A stretch of DNA of 64,000 nt from Bacilli bacterium (lineage in GTDB: Bacteria > Bacillota_I > Bacilli_A > RF39 > UBA660): assembly GCA_900768345.1 (NCBI GenBank), contig CAAGCO010000009.1:26222-90221 (forward strand), written 5' to 3'. Made by a program: the position numbers and the translations under genes. The notes under the pieces are model-generated. The model was not told the DNA's origin, did not search any database, and saw nothing but the letters and a program-made list of their open reading frames with translations. This document shows positions 17,353 to 26,792 of this stretch, piece by piece. The number at the start of each line of letters is the position of its first letter. Within the stretch, counting starts at the first letter, position 1.

Positions 17353-17796
17353 ATGAAAGATAAAAGTATTAGTTTAGAAATTAAAAAAATTGATAGTTTA
17401 ATTGTAAGAAAAATAATGGCATATAATAAAGATGCAATTTATCATCTTACTCCAGTACAAATAGTTGTAATAAAGTATTTGATAAAGAATAAGGATAGTG
17501 TAGTGTATCAAAAAGATATAGAAAAGAAACTAGGCCTTAGAAAGTCAACAGTATCAGGAATTCTTGGTACAATGATAAAAAACGGTATTATCACAAGAAC
17601 TGACTCTACAAATGATTTAAGAAGTAAAGAAATTAGATTAACTGAAACCGGATATAAGCTTGATAAGGCAATGAGAAAAAAAGCATTTGAATTTGAAAAA
17701 CTATTACAAAGTAATATAAGTAAAGAAGATTTAGAAGTTTTCTATAAAGTAACTAAACAAATACAAGAAAATTTAGAAGGAGAAAAGATATGTTAA
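17353..17796 (+). CDS. MarR-family transcriptional regulator
   Basis: A 147-aa winged-helix regulator, full length for MarR. The core TPVQIVVIKYLIKN...VYQKDIEKKLGLRKSTVSGILGTMIKNGII with the wing RTDSTNDLRSKEI (about residues 35-97) is clear; the DxRxK signature of the wing is present. It overlaps the first ABC gene by seven bases and faces a strong promoter with a palindrome at the start site, so it most likely represses its own operon and is released by an exporter substrate. Confidence 0.92.
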   Translation: MKDKSISLEIKKIDSLIVRKIMAYNKDAIYHLTPVQIVVIKYLIKNKDSVVYQKDIEKKLGLRKSTVSGILGTMIKNGIITRTDSTNDLRSKEIRLTETGYKLDKAMRKKAFEFEKLLQSNISKEDLEVFYKVTKQIQENLEGEKIC

Positions 17797-19544
17797 AATT
17801 ATTTAAAAACTTAGAAAAAAAAGACTGGATATATGTATTTATAAGTATTATATTTATAGTTTTACAAGTTTGGCTAGAACTTAAAATACCAGATTATATG
17901 AGTAAAATTACTGAGCTTGTACAATTAAATGGAACTGTAAAAGAAATATTAGTGCAAGGTGGATTTATGCTTGGATGTGCATTACTTAGTTTTGCGTCAT
18001 CTGTAGTAGTAGGTTATATTATTGCAAATCTAGCATCTAACTTTTCAAAGAATATTCGTGAAAAGTTGTTCAACAAAGTTCAAAGTTTCAGTATGGAAGA
18101 AATTAAAAAATTCCAAACTAGTAGTCTTATCACAAGAACAACAAATGATATAGGAAATGTTGAAATGATGCTTACATTTGGACTTCAAATGATAATTAAA
18201 GCACCAATAACAGCAGTATGGGCAATTGGTAAGATTTTAGGAAAGAGTTTTGAATGGACTGCAATAACAGGAGGAGCAGTACTTGTGTTACTTGTAATGG
18301 TAATAACACTTATGATTATAGTTTTACCAAGATTCAAAATTGTACAAAAATTAATTGATAGTGTAAATGGTTTAACTAGAGAAAACCTAAAAGGCATTAG
18401 AGTAGTAAGAGCATTTAATGCTGAAAAATATCAAGAAGATAAGTTTGAAAAAACTAATAAAAAACTTACTAATACTCAACTATTTAATCAAAAAGTTATG
18501 AGTTTAATGTCACCAATGATGTATTTAATAATGAATGGTGTATCACTTAGTATATATTTTGTAGGAGCATCACTAATTAATGAAGCACTACTTGCAGATA
18601 AAATAACATTATTTAGTAATATGGTAGTATTTAGTAGTTATGCTATGCAAGTAATAATGTCATTCTTGATGTTAGCAATGATATTTATAATGTATCCAAG
18701 AGCATCTATATCAGCGGATAGAATTAACGAAGTATTACATACTAAAACTAAAATAAGAGATGGAAAAGAAACTAGATCATCAGAAATTGGAACAATAGAA
18801 TTCAAAAATGTTTCTTTCAAATATCCTGATTCAGATGAATATGTTTTAGAAGATATTTCATTTAAAGTATCAAAAGGTGAAACTATCGCAATAATAGGTT
18901 CAACTGGTAGTGGTAAAAGTACATTAATCAATTTAATTCCAAGATTCTATGATGTAACAGAAGGAAAAGTATTAGTTGATGGAATAGATGTAAGAAACTA
19001 TACTTTAGATGCTTTACACGATAGACTTGGATATGTACCTCAAAGAGCAGTAATGTTCAGTGGAAGTGTAAACTATAATGTAGGATATGGCTCTAAAACT
19101 AACTATGAAGTAACAAAAGACAAAATAAAAGAAGCAATAAAAGTTGCTCAAGCAGAAGAATTTGTAGAAAAAATGCCACAAAAATGTGAATCAGCAATAG
19201 CACAAGGTGGGACAAACGTATCAGGTGGGCAAAAACAAAGATTAAGTATAGCAAGAGCTATTGCAAGAGACCCTGAAATATATATATTTGATGATTCATT
19301 TAGTGCTCTAGATTATAAAACAGATTATATACTTAGGAAAGAATTAAAAAGTTACACTAAAGATGCAACAAGTGTAATCGTAGCGCAAAGAATAGGTACT
19401 ATAAAAAATGCTGATAAAATAATAGTTCTTGAGAAAGGTAAATGTGTAGGAATGGGAACACATAAAGAATTATTAAAAAATTGTGAAGTATACAAAGAAA
19501 TAGCATATTCACAATTATCAAAGGAGGAACTTGAAAATGAATAA
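17790..19544 (+). CDS. ABC exporter half-transporter A (heterodimeric multidrug type)
   Basis: A 584-aa membrane-ATPase fusion. Six membrane helices (about residues 15-310) are followed by an ATPase domain with Walker A GSTGSGKST (about 370), signature VSGGQKQR and Walker B IYIFDDSFSALD. The residue after Walker B is Asp (FDD) where active transporters have Glu, the signature of the degenerate site in heterodimeric exporters such as EfrAB, TM287/288 or YheI/YheH. The partner gene follows with overlapping ends. Substrates are probably hydrophobic drugs or peptides. Confidence 0.92.
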   Translation: MLKLFKNLEKKDWIYVFISIIFIVLQVWLELKIPDYMSKITELVQLNGTVKEILVQGGFMLGCALLSFASSVVVGYIIANLASNFSKNIREKLFNKVQSFSMEEIKKFQTSSLITRTTNDIGNVEMMLTFGLQMIIKAPITAVWAIGKILGKSFEWTAITGGAVLVLLVMVITLMIIVLPRFKIVQKLIDSVNGLTRENLKGIRVVRAFNAEKYQEDKFEKTNKKLTNTQLFNQKVMSLMSPMMYLIMNGVSLSIYFVGASLINEALLADKITLFSNMVVFSSYAMQVIMSFLMLAMIFIMYPRASISADRINEVLHTKTKIRDGKETRSSEIGTIEFKNVSFKYPDSDEYVLEDISFKVSKGETIAIIGSTGSGKSTLINLIPRFYDVTEGKVLVDGIDVRNYTLDALHDRLGYVPQRAVMFSGSVNYNVGYGSKTNYEVTKDKIKEAIKVAQAEEFVEKMPQKCESAIAQGGTNVSGGQKQRLSIARAIARDPEIYIFDDSFSALDYKTDYILRKELKSYTKDATSVIVAQRIGTIKNADKIIVLEKGKCVGMGTHKELLKNCEVYKEIAYSQLSKEELENE

Positions 19545-21708
19545 CAAAAAAGAAAATAAAACTCCAAGAAGAATGCATGGTCCAGGAGGAAGAGGTCCAG
19601 GCGAAAAACCAAAAGACTTTAAAAAAGCACTAACAAAGTTGAATAAATATTTAAAACCATATAGAAATTTAATTGTTATTGCAGTAATACTTTCTGCATT
19701 AAGTAGTGTTTTATCAATCATAGGTCCAAATAAAATAAAAGATTTAACAAATGAAATTCAACAAGGATTAATAGTTAATAAATCTAATATAGAATTATTA
19801 GTACAAGATATACAAAATGATATAAAACAAAATATAGTTTTAAATGAAACTGATTTAGAATCACTAACAAATGAAGATAAAACAAGATATTATGAAGTTT
19901 TATCTAAAATGAACACTAGTAAAAATAAAGAAAATCTTATAACACAATTACCTGAAAGTGTAAAATTATTAATATTTAAAGATACAACTATCGAAGGAAC
20001 AATAATAACAAATAAAGACAAAGTACAGTTCGTTAATATAATGAGTAATGCTGACATGAATGAACCAACAAAAATGTATAAAGATTTTGATAAATTATCA
20101 AAGAATGTTAATGAATTAATTAAACCAAAAATGAATTTAGATAAAATAAAAGATATTACTATATTCTTAGTATGTATTTATTTGATAAGTGCAATATTTA
20201 GTTATTTTGAAAGTGTTTTAATGGTAGTAGCAGCAAACAATTTTGCTAAAAGTCTAAGAACAAAAATATCTAAAAAGATAAATAAGTTACCACTTAAATA
20301 TTTTGATAAAAATAGTTATGGAGATATATTATCAAGAGTAACAAATGATGTCGATACTATAAATATGTCACTTCAAAATAGTTTAAGTACTTTAGTAGGT
20401 GCTGTATCATTATTTATAGGATGCATCATAATGATGTTTGTAACTAATTATATAATGGCTATTACTTGTATATTATCATCATTATTTGGTTTTGCATTTA
20501 TGGGAATAATTCTTAGTAAATCTCAAAAATATTTTAATCAAAGACAAGTAGAATTAGGTAATCTAAACGGACATATAGAAGAAATATATAGTTCACATAA
20601 TGTAGTTAAAGCATATAATGGAGAAAAAGAATCATTAGAAAAATTCAATAGTTTAAATAAAAAAGTTTATGATTGTAATAGAAAGAGTCAATTCTTATCC
20701 GGATTAATGCCACCAATGATGGGATTCATTGGAAACTTTAGTTATGTGGCTGTATGTATAGTTGGTGCTGTTCTTACATTAAAAGGAAATACAACATTTG
20801 GTACAATAGTAGCATTTATGATATATGTAAGATTATTTACAAGTCCACTTTCACAAATAGCTCAAAGTATGACACAACTTCAAACGGCAAGTGCTGCTTC
20901 AGAAAGAGTGTTTGAATTCATTGAAGAAGCTGAAATGAAAGATGAAAGTAATCTAACAGGAGTTTTAGATCCTAAAAAAGTAAAAGGTAATATTGACTTT
21001 GAACATGTTAAATTTGGTTATGATAACGATAAAATTATAATCAAAGACTTTAATTGTAATGTTAAACCTGGCCAAAAAGTAGCAATAGTAGGTCCTACAG
21101 GTGCTGGAAAAACTACTATCGTAAATCTTCTTATGAAATTCTATGAAATAAATAATGGAGACATTAAAATAGACGGAATGAGTATTAATAATCTTACAAG
21201 AGAAAATATTCATGACTTATTTATAATGGTTCTTCAAGATACTTGGCTATTTGAAGGAACAATAAGAGATAACATTAAATTTAATAAAGATGATGTTAGT
21301 GATAAAGAAATATGGGAAGCATTAAAAGTAGTAGGCGTAGATCATTTTGTAAAATCACTTCCTAAAACATTAGATTATAAAATGGAAGATAACGAGTCAA
21401 TTTCAGCAGGACAAAAACAACTATTGACAATAGCTCGTGGTATGATAGAAGATGCTCCATTCTTAATACTAGATGAAGCTACTTCATCAGTAGATACTAG
21501 AACAGAAGAACTAGTGCAAAAAGCAATGGATAAACTTACCGAAGGAAGAACATCATTCATAATCGCACATAGACTTTCAACAATCAAAAATGCAGACATT
21601 ATACTAGTTATGAAAGATGGTAATATTATAGAAACAGGTTCACATGATGAATTAATGAAGAAAAATGGTTTCTATGCAGAACTTTACAATTCACAATTTC
21701 AAAATTAA
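19537..21708 (+). CDS. ABC exporter half-transporter B (heterodimeric multidrug type)
   Basis: A 723-aa partner of the preceding half. The ATG at 19537 has AAGGAGG upstream; the TTG at 19531 is in frame but less likely. An N-terminal basic Gly/Pro-rich segment (RRMHGPGGRGPGEKP) precedes the first helix. A ~130-aa extracytoplasmic insertion follows helix 1 (about residues 60-195), as seen in YheH/EfrB-type subunits. The ATPase has Walker A GPTGAGKTT, signature SAGQKQ (one glycine fewer than LSGGQ) and a canonical Walker B ending DEA. The two halves together should make one full exporter, with the catalytic glutamate on this side. Confidence 0.92.
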   Translation: MNNKKENKTPRRMHGPGGRGPGEKPKDFKKALTKLNKYLKPYRNLIVIAVILSALSSVLSIIGPNKIKDLTNEIQQGLIVNKSNIELLVQDIQNDIKQNIVLNETDLESLTNEDKTRYYEVLSKMNTSKNKENLITQLPESVKLLIFKDTTIEGTIITNKDKVQFVNIMSNADMNEPTKMYKDFDKLSKNVNELIKPKMNLDKIKDITIFLVCIYLISAIFSYFESVLMVVAANNFAKSLRTKISKKINKLPLKYFDKNSYGDILSRVTNDVDTINMSLQNSLSTLVGAVSLFIGCIIMMFVTNYIMAITCILSSLFGFAFMGIILSKSQKYFNQRQVELGNLNGHIEEIYSSHNVVKAYNGEKESLEKFNSLNKKVYDCNRKSQFLSGLMPPMMGFIGNFSYVAVCIVGAVLTLKGNTTFGTIVAFMIYVRLFTSPLSQIAQSMTQLQTASAASERVFEFIEEAEMKDESNLTGVLDPKKVKGNIDFEHVKFGYDNDKIIIKDFNCNVKPGQKVAIVGPTGAGKTTIVNLLMKFYEINNGDIKIDGMSINNLTRENIHDLFIMVLQDTWLFEGTIRDNIKFNKDDVSDKEIWEALKVVGVDHFVKSLPKTLDYKMEDNESISAGQKQLLTIARGMIEDAPFLILDEATSSVDTRTEELVQKAMDKLTEGRTSFIIAHRLSTIKNADIILVMKDGNIIETGSHDELMKKNGFYAELYNSQFQN

Positions 21709-21731
21709 TCAAGGCTAGTCCTTGATTTTTA
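21707..21731 (+). terminator. Terminator after ABC operon
   Basis: AATCAAGG / CCTTGATT stem overlapping the stop, followed by TTTTT. Confidence 0.8.
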
Positions 21732-21766
21732 CTTATAAAAACAATCATCTAATCATAAGATTAACT

Positions 21767-22000
21767 ATGATAAAAGAATTTATAAAAGATAATAAATATA
21801 AAATTCTAATAGAAGAAAATACTTTATGTATAAGAAACTACATAAGAATAGAAGATATATCACCATTAAATATTATAATAAAATTTAATGATATGAAATT
21901 GCTTATAAGAGGTAAGAACTTAATAATAAATAAACTAGATAGTTCAGATTTAAGAATAATAGGAAATATCAAAGGAATAGAATTTATTAATGAACAATAA
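21767..22000 (+). CDS. yqfC: Sporulation protein YqfC (YabP/YqfC family)
   Basis: A 77-aa protein starting at the ATG at 21767; the frame is open further 5' only through the preceding terminator. The order of short beta strands (YKILIEENTLCIRNYIRIEDISPLNIIIKFNDMKLLIRGKNLII...IIGNIKGIEF) matches the YabP/YqfC family of mother-cell sporulation proteins that are under sigma-E in Bacillus. It overlaps yqfD by 11 bases, the conserved partner. Family membership rests on pattern and neighbour; the sequence is short. Confidence 0.8.
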   Translation: MIKEFIKDNKYKILIEENTLCIRNYIRIEDISPLNIIIKFNDMKLLIRGKNLIINKLDSSDLRIIGNIKGIEFINEQ

Positions 22001-23150
22001 TAAAGTTAAAATAATTGTATATGAAAGCAGTAATAAATTCTTAAATTATCTAGTTTATCACTCTATCTATTACGAAGACTTAACCTTAAATGAAAATTAT
22101 ATTTTAGTAGTAGACTATGAAGACTATAAAAAAATAAGTATAAGATATAAAACAAGGGTAATTAAATACTATGGTAAAAGATTTATTATTAATTATATAA
22201 ATACAAATAAATATATGTTAGCATCTTTATTTATTTCTTTTTTAGTGTTACTTCTTCTTACAAATACTATATTTAAAATAAATATTAATACTAATGATGA
22301 AAAACTTTATAATTTAATTAGTGATAGTTTAAAAAAAAATAATATATCTTTATATAAAAGAAAAAAATCTTTTACAGAATTAAAAAGAATAAAAGATAAA
22401 ATATTAAAAGAAAATGAAGATAATTTAGAATGGATTGAAATTAAAGAAAAGGGATGTGTTTATAATATAGAAGTAACAGCTAGAGTAAAAAATAAAGATA
22501 ATATTAGTGATAATACTCCAAAAGATATAGTTGCTTCTAAAGATGGATTAATTAAATATATTGCATCCTCTTCTGGTGTTAAACTAAAAGATGTAAATGA
22601 TTATGTTAAAAAAGGAGATGTGTTAATTACTGGTAATATTATTAAAGGAGAAGACACTTTAATAACGCAAGTAGAAGCAAAAGGAAAAGTATATGCTGAA
22701 GTTTGGTATACGGTGAATATAACAGTACCATTTAATTATGTAGAATATGTTGAAACAGGAAAAACTATAAATCATTATTATTTAGATATTGCTGGTAAAA
22801 AAATGACACTTACTGGAAAATACGATAGTACTAGAACTATGAATACAAAGAAATTGATATTAGATAAACCATATTTATTTTTTAAACTTTATAAAGAAAC
22901 AAAGAGAGAATATAAATATAAAGAGTTTAATATAAATGAAAATGAAGCATACGAAGAAGCACTTAAAAGAAGTGAAAGTAAAATCAAAAGTAAACTTAAT
23001 GATAATGAGTATATTATTTCTAAAAAAGTTTTGAAAAAAGAGGTATTTCGTAGTAAAATGAATATAGAAGTATTTTTCAAGGTTTATGAGAATATAGGGG
23101 TTACTTCTAATATAGTAGAAAAGGATGATTTAAATGGAGTCAGCAATTAG
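21990..23150 (+). CDS. yqfD: Sporulation protein YqfD
   Basis: A 386-aa single-pass membrane protein. One hydrophobic helix (about residues 72-92) separates a short N-terminal part from a large outer domain, as in YqfD. The pattern EWIEIKEKGCVYNIEVTARVK...NIVASKDGLIKYI and DVNDYVKKGDVLITGNII fits the family. YqfD is needed for engulfment-stage forespore integrity in Bacillus and is regulated by sigma-E. The neighbours yqfC and ybeY conserve the Bacillus order, but phoH, usually next, is missing and a VanZ gene takes its place. Confidence 0.88.
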   Translation: MNNNKVKIIVYESSNKFLNYLVYHSIYYEDLTLNENYILVVDYEDYKKISIRYKTRVIKYYGKRFIINYINTNKYMLASLFISFLVLLLLTNTIFKININTNDEKLYNLISDSLKKNNISLYKRKKSFTELKRIKDKILKENEDNLEWIEIKEKGCVYNIEVTARVKNKDNISDNTPKDIVASKDGLIKYIASSSGVKLKDVNDYVKKGDVLITGNIIKGEDTLITQVEAKGKVYAEVWYTVNITVPFNYVEYVETGKTINHYYLDIAGKKMTLTGKYDSTRTMNTKKLILDKPYLFFKLYKETKREYKYKEFNINENEAYEEALKRSESKIKSKLNDNEYIISKKVLKKEVFRSKMNIEVFFKVYENIGVTSNIVEKDDLNGVSN

Positions 23151-23733
23151 AAGTGTTATTAAAATGTCTTGGCCAACATTAGTTATAGTCTTAACTATTG
23201 TTGTTATATTAAGAGTAACTTATATAATGACTAGTGATAAAAGAAAATTTTGTCTTTATGAAGAAATATTTGAAATATTATTTCTAGCTTATCTAGTTTT
23301 ATTATTCCAATTAGTAACTAGTCAAGATTTACCTGGTGGTGGTACTAACTTAATGCCATTTAGAGAAATACTTAGATATGATGTAGGTACTAAAGCATTT
23401 TATAAACAAGTATTTGGAAACATACTTTTATTTATACCACTTGGTTACTTTGCAACTAGCTATTGTAAGATAAAAGGACTTGGAACTATTACATTAGTTT
23501 CATTATTATCAAGTTTAACAATAGAAGTAACACAACATTATATTGGTAGAACATTTGACATAGATGATATAATATTAAATGTTGTTGGTGGAATCGTAGG
23601 ATTCTTAATTTATACAGCACTTAATGCTATTAGAAATCATATGCCAAAATTCTTACAAAGAGATTGGTTTTACAATTTACTTAGTGTATTGCTTTTAATA
23701 GCATTAGTATTATATGTATATAAAATTATTTAG
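23134..23733 (+). CDS. VanZ-like membrane protein
   Basis: A 199-aa integral membrane protein with about five helices. The conserved VanZ features are NLMPFREILRY (about residue 70), GNILLFIPLGYF and TIEVTQHYIGRTFDIDDIILNVVGGIVGFLI. VanZ proteins lower teicoplanin susceptibility in enterococci; in most genomes their role is unknown and probably concerns lipids or the cell envelope. It overlaps yqfD by 17 bases and precedes ybeY, exactly where phoH sits in Bacillus. Confidence 0.88.
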   Translation: MESAIRSVIKMSWPTLVIVLTIVVILRVTYIMTSDKRKFCLYEEIFEILFLAYLVLLFQLVTSQDLPGGGTNLMPFREILRYDVGTKAFYKQVFGNILLFIPLGYFATSYCKIKGLGTITLVSLLSSLTIEVTQHYIGRTFDIDDIILNVVGGIVGFLIYTALNAIRNHMPKFLQRDWFYNLLSVLLLIALVLYVYKII

Positions 23734-23740
23734 GAGGGTT

Positions 23741-24184
23741 ATGGAAGATTATATAATAAACACAACAGACCATGAAGACATTGATTTTAATGAATTAGAT
23801 AGAGTAATTAAATTTGCTTGTAAACATTTAAAAGTTAATAATCCAATGTTAAATATAGTAATAGTAGATAAAGAAAGAATACAAGAAATCAATAGAAAAT
23901 ATAGAAATAAAGATGCTGTTACTGATGTTATTTCATTTGCATTTGAAGAAGTAGATGATGTAAAATATGACAATATTAGATTTTTAGGAGAAATATATAT
24001 TTGCTACGATAGATGCGTAGAACAAGCTAGTGAATATGGACATAGTATAAAACGTGAATTTTGTTATTTAGCAGTACATGGATTATTACATCTACTTGGA
24101 TACGATCACATGACAGAAGAAGATAAAAAAGTTATGAGAGCTGAAGAGGAGAGTATTTTAAATGAATATGATATCACGAGATGA
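23741..24184 (+). CDS. ybeY: Endoribonuclease YbeY
   Basis: A 147-aa metal-dependent RNase involved in 16S rRNA 3' processing and ribosome quality control. The ATG at 23741 has TAGGAGGGTT upstream. The zinc-binding motif HGLLHLLGYDH (HxxxHxxxxxH, about residues 113-123) is intact, as is TDVISFAFEE. It overlaps dgkA by 23 bases. Confidence 0.95.
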   Translation: MEDYIINTTDHEDIDFNELDRVIKFACKHLKVNNPMLNIVIVDKERIQEINRKYRNKDAVTDVISFAFEEVDDVKYDNIRFLGEIYICYDRCVEQASEYGHSIKREFCYLAVHGLLHLLGYDHMTEEDKKVMRAEEESILNEYDITR

Positions 24185-24560
24185 GAGAAAGAGTCAAAAA
24201 GGAATTAAAAAGTTTCTTTTAAGCTTCACTTATCCAATTAAAGGACTTAAATATGCATATAGAAATGAACAAAATTTAACAGTAGATGTAGGTGTTGCAT
24301 TAATAGTAATTATAGCTGGATTTATATTTAAACTAAATTCTATAGAATGGGCAATGCTTGCACTTACAATTGGACTTGTAATTTCATGTGAACTAATCAA
24401 TACAGCCATAGAAGCAGTAGTAGATTTAGTAACTGAGGATTACCATCCACTTGCTAAAGTAGCGAAAGACACAGCAGCAGCCGCAGTATTCGTATTTGCA
24501 ATAGTAGCAGTTATAGTAGGATTAATAATATTCTTACCAAAAGTAGTAGCATTATTTTAA
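24162..24560 (+). CDS. dgkA: Undecaprenol/diacylglycerol kinase (DgkA family)
   Basis: A 132-aa small membrane kinase. There are three helices, with the conserved ENQNLTVDVG-like segment (RNEQNLTVDVGVAL, about residues 32-45) and the catalytic stretch ELINTAIEAVVDLVTEDYHPLAKVAKDTAAAAV (about 85-117). In Gram-positives this family phosphorylates undecaprenol, feeding the lipid carrier of wall synthesis. Position between ybeY and cdd is the standard Firmicutes order. Confidence 0.94.
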   Translation: MNMISRDERKSQKGIKKFLLSFTYPIKGLKYAYRNEQNLTVDVGVALIVIIAGFIFKLNSIEWAMLALTIGLVISCELINTAIEAVVDLVTEDYHPLAKVAKDTAAAAVFVFAIVAVIVGLIIFLPKVVALF

Positions 24561-24572
24561 TAAAGGAGTAGT

Positions 24573-24953
24573 ATGAGAGAAAAATTAGAAAAATTATTAG
24601 AAAACAGTTATGCACCATATTCAAATATGCATTTTGCATGTATAGTGGAAACTAAAAAAGGAAACTTCTATGAAGGTGTTAATATAGAAAACGCATCATT
24701 CGGAGGAACTATATGTGCAGAGAGAAATGCAATAAATAATGCAGTAACTCATGGAGAAAGAGAGTTTAAAGCTTTATATTTAATGACAAGTAGTGATGAA
24801 ATCTGTTATCCATGTAACATATGCAAACAAACATTTTTAGAATTCTTTGATAAAGATGTAATATTTAATATAATGACTAAAAGTGGAAAAATGGAAGTAA
24901 TGACATTTGAAAAAGTAATGAATACTACATTTACTAAGGAGGACTTAGTATGA
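24573..24953 (+). CDS. cdd: Cytidine deaminase
   Basis: A 126-aa tetrameric-type zinc deaminase that converts cytidine and deoxycytidine to uridines for pyrimidine salvage. Zinc ligands and catalytic Glu are in CAERNA (about residues 48-53) and the PCNICK motif (about 80-85, PCxxC). YAPYSN near the N-terminus is typical. It overlaps era by four bases. Confidence 0.94.
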   Translation: MREKLEKLLENSYAPYSNMHFACIVETKKGNFYEGVNIENASFGGTICAERNAINNAVTHGEREFKALYLMTSSDEICYPCNICKQTFLEFFDKDVIFNIMTKSGKMEVMTFEKVMNTTFTKEDLV

Positions 24954-25837
24954 AAAGTGGTTTTGTAAGTATAATAGGTAGACCTAACACTGGAAAAAGT
25001 ACACTATTAAATCAAATCATAAAAGAAAAAGTTGCTATTATTTCACCAAAACCACAAACTACAAGAAACTTAATCGAAGGAATTTATAATGAACCAGATA
25101 CACAAATAGTTTTTGTAGATACTCCTGGTATACATAAACCAATTGATAAACTTGGTAATGCACTAAATAGTCAAGCATATTACTCAATTAATGATGTTGA
25201 TATACTACTTTTAGTAGTTGATGCTAGTACAAATAAAGGAAAAGGCGATGAGTTTATAATAAGTAAACTTCAAAATGTTAATAAACCAGTATTCCTTATT
25301 CTAAATAAAATAGATAAACTAAGTGACAATGATATATTATTAAAAATAAATGAATATAAAGATTTGTATGAATTCGCAGAAATAATACCAGTATCAGCAC
25401 TTAATAATGATAATGTTGATAGATTAATAAAAGTATTAAAAGAATACTTGCCAGATAATGTTAAATACTTCCCAGGCAATGAAACAACAACAGCAGAAAT
25501 GGATTTTAGATTATCTGAAATAGTTCGTGAAAAAATATTCATTCATACAAACGAAGAAGTACCACATTCAATATCTTGCAAACTTACTGGTTATGAAGAA
25601 AAAAATAATATAGCATACATCTATATAGATATAATTGTAGATAGAGATTCACTTCGTAAAATAATAGTAGGTTCTAATGGAAATATGATTAAAACAATAG
25701 GACACGAAGCAAGACTTGATATGGAAAAAATACTTGGCAAAAAAGTATACTTAGAACTTTATTGCAAAACAATAAAAAAATGGAGAGAAAAAGATAAATA
25801 TATAAAAGATTTAGGATATTTATTAAAAGATGAATAA
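24950..25837 (+). CDS. era: GTPase Era
   Basis: Ribosome-assembly GTPase that binds the 3' end of 16S rRNA. The 295-aa product has G1 GRPNTGKST (residues 9-17), G2 QTTRN, G3 DTPG, G4 NKID and G5 SAL, then a C-terminal KH domain with IVGSNGNMIKTIGHEAR (about 238-254). Full length, start preceded by AAGGAGG. It pairs with YbeY and RecO in this operon. Confidence 0.96.
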   Translation: MKSGFVSIIGRPNTGKSTLLNQIIKEKVAIISPKPQTTRNLIEGIYNEPDTQIVFVDTPGIHKPIDKLGNALNSQAYYSINDVDILLLVVDASTNKGKGDEFIISKLQNVNKPVFLILNKIDKLSDNDILLKINEYKDLYEFAEIIPVSALNNDNVDRLIKVLKEYLPDNVKYFPGNETTTAEMDFRLSEIVREKIFIHTNEEVPHSISCKLTGYEEKNNIAYIYIDIIVDRDSLRKIIVGSNGNMIKTIGHEARLDMEKILGKKVYLELYCKTIKKWREKDKYIKDLGYLLKDE

Positions 25838-25881
25838 ATAATTTATTTTTCCTGCAATATAATATTGTAAGGAGAGAATAA

Positions 25882-25962
25882 ATGACAAAAAAAGAAGCAT
25901 GGAAAAAATTTAAAGAAACAGGTAAGATAGAATATTACTTAGAATATAAGAAAGGAAACTAG
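25882..25962 (+). CDS. YqzL-like micro-protein
   Basis: A 26-aa ORF with AAGGAGAG upstream, sitting between era and recO exactly where yqzL lies in Bacillus. The product has the W(K).F..TG.IE.YL.YK pattern of that family (AWKKFKETGKIEYYLEYK), shortened at both ends. Too small for most gene callers. Its function is unknown; the conserved place and pattern argue that it is real. Confidence 0.75.
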   Translation: MTKKEAWKKFKETGKIEYYLEYKKGN

Positions 25963-25990
25963 CATAAAGAAATAATCTTTATGCTTTTAT
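25961..25990 (+). terminator. Hairpin between yqzL and recO
   Basis: AGCATAAAGA-AATAA-TCTTTATGCT perfect 10-bp stem followed by TTTAT. It ends only a few bases before the recO ribosome-binding site, so it may act as a partial terminator or attenuator. Confidence 0.7.
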
Positions 25991-25996
25991 GAAGGT

Positions 25997-26722
25997 ATGA
26001 AGATTATAAGCGTTAAAGGCATAGTAGTTAGTACTACACCATTTAAAGAAACAAGTAAAATTATTAATATTTTTACAGAGAACATGGGTGTAATCGGATG
26101 TGTATCAAAAGGATGTAAAAATCTAAAAAGTAAACTAAGACTACCAAGTGAGAAATTTGCTTATGGTATGTTTCATCTTTATTATAATGAAAATGGTCTT
26201 TCTACACTTATAGAAGGCGATATAGAAAATTATTTTCTAAATATCAAAAGTGATATTCTAAGAATTAGTTACTTATCTTATATATGTGAACTAGCAGTAC
26301 ATGTTTATAAAGAGTCAGAAAGTAACGAAGTGTATAAACTTATGCAGAACGCTATTCTAAAAATAGAAGAAGGATTTAATCCAATGGTAATAACTAATAT
26401 ATTAGAACTTCAATATTTAAACTACATTGGTATAAACTTAAATTTAGACGAATGCGTTAAATGTGGTAGTTCTAAAGTAGTTACTTTATCTATGACAAGA
26501 GGTGGATATATTTGTTCAAATTGTAGAGAAAATGAACCTATTATAGATGAAAAAGTACTTAAACTATTAAGACTTTATTATTACGTAGATATATCCAAAA
26601 TATCCAATCTAGATATAGACGAGGGAACATCAAAAACAATAAATCATATACTTTGTGAATATTATGATGAATACTCAGGGGTGAAATTAAAAAGTAAAAA
26701 ATTCTTACGCGAATTAGAGTAG
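25997..26722 (+). CDS. recO: DNA repair protein RecO
   Basis: Mediates RecA loading in the RecFOR gap-repair pathway. The 241-aa product has the N-terminal OB-fold (KGIVVSTTPFKETSKIINIFTENMG) and a four-cysteine zinc site CVKCG...CSNC (about residues 155-177). The ATG at 25997 has GAAGG close upstream. It ends the era operon with a strong terminator. Confidence 0.93.
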   Translation: MKIISVKGIVVSTTPFKETSKIINIFTENMGVIGCVSKGCKNLKSKLRLPSEKFAYGMFHLYYNENGLSTLIEGDIENYFLNIKSDILRISYLSYICELAVHVYKESESNEVYKLMQNAILKIEEGFNPMVITNILELQYLNYIGINLNLDECVKCGSSKVVTLSMTRGGYICSNCRENEPIIDEKVLKLLRLYYYVDISKISNLDIDEGTSKTINHILCEYYDEYSGVKLKSKKFLRELE

Positions 26723-26742
26723 TTAAAAACTACTTTTTTTTA
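26718..26742 (+). terminator. Terminator after recO
   Basis: AGTAGTT-AAA-AACTACT stem overlapping the stop codon, followed by a long T-run. Confidence 0.85.
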
Positions 26743-26792
26743 ATTTACATAAAGAAATAAATAATATATACTTATGGTAGAGGTAAGTATAA

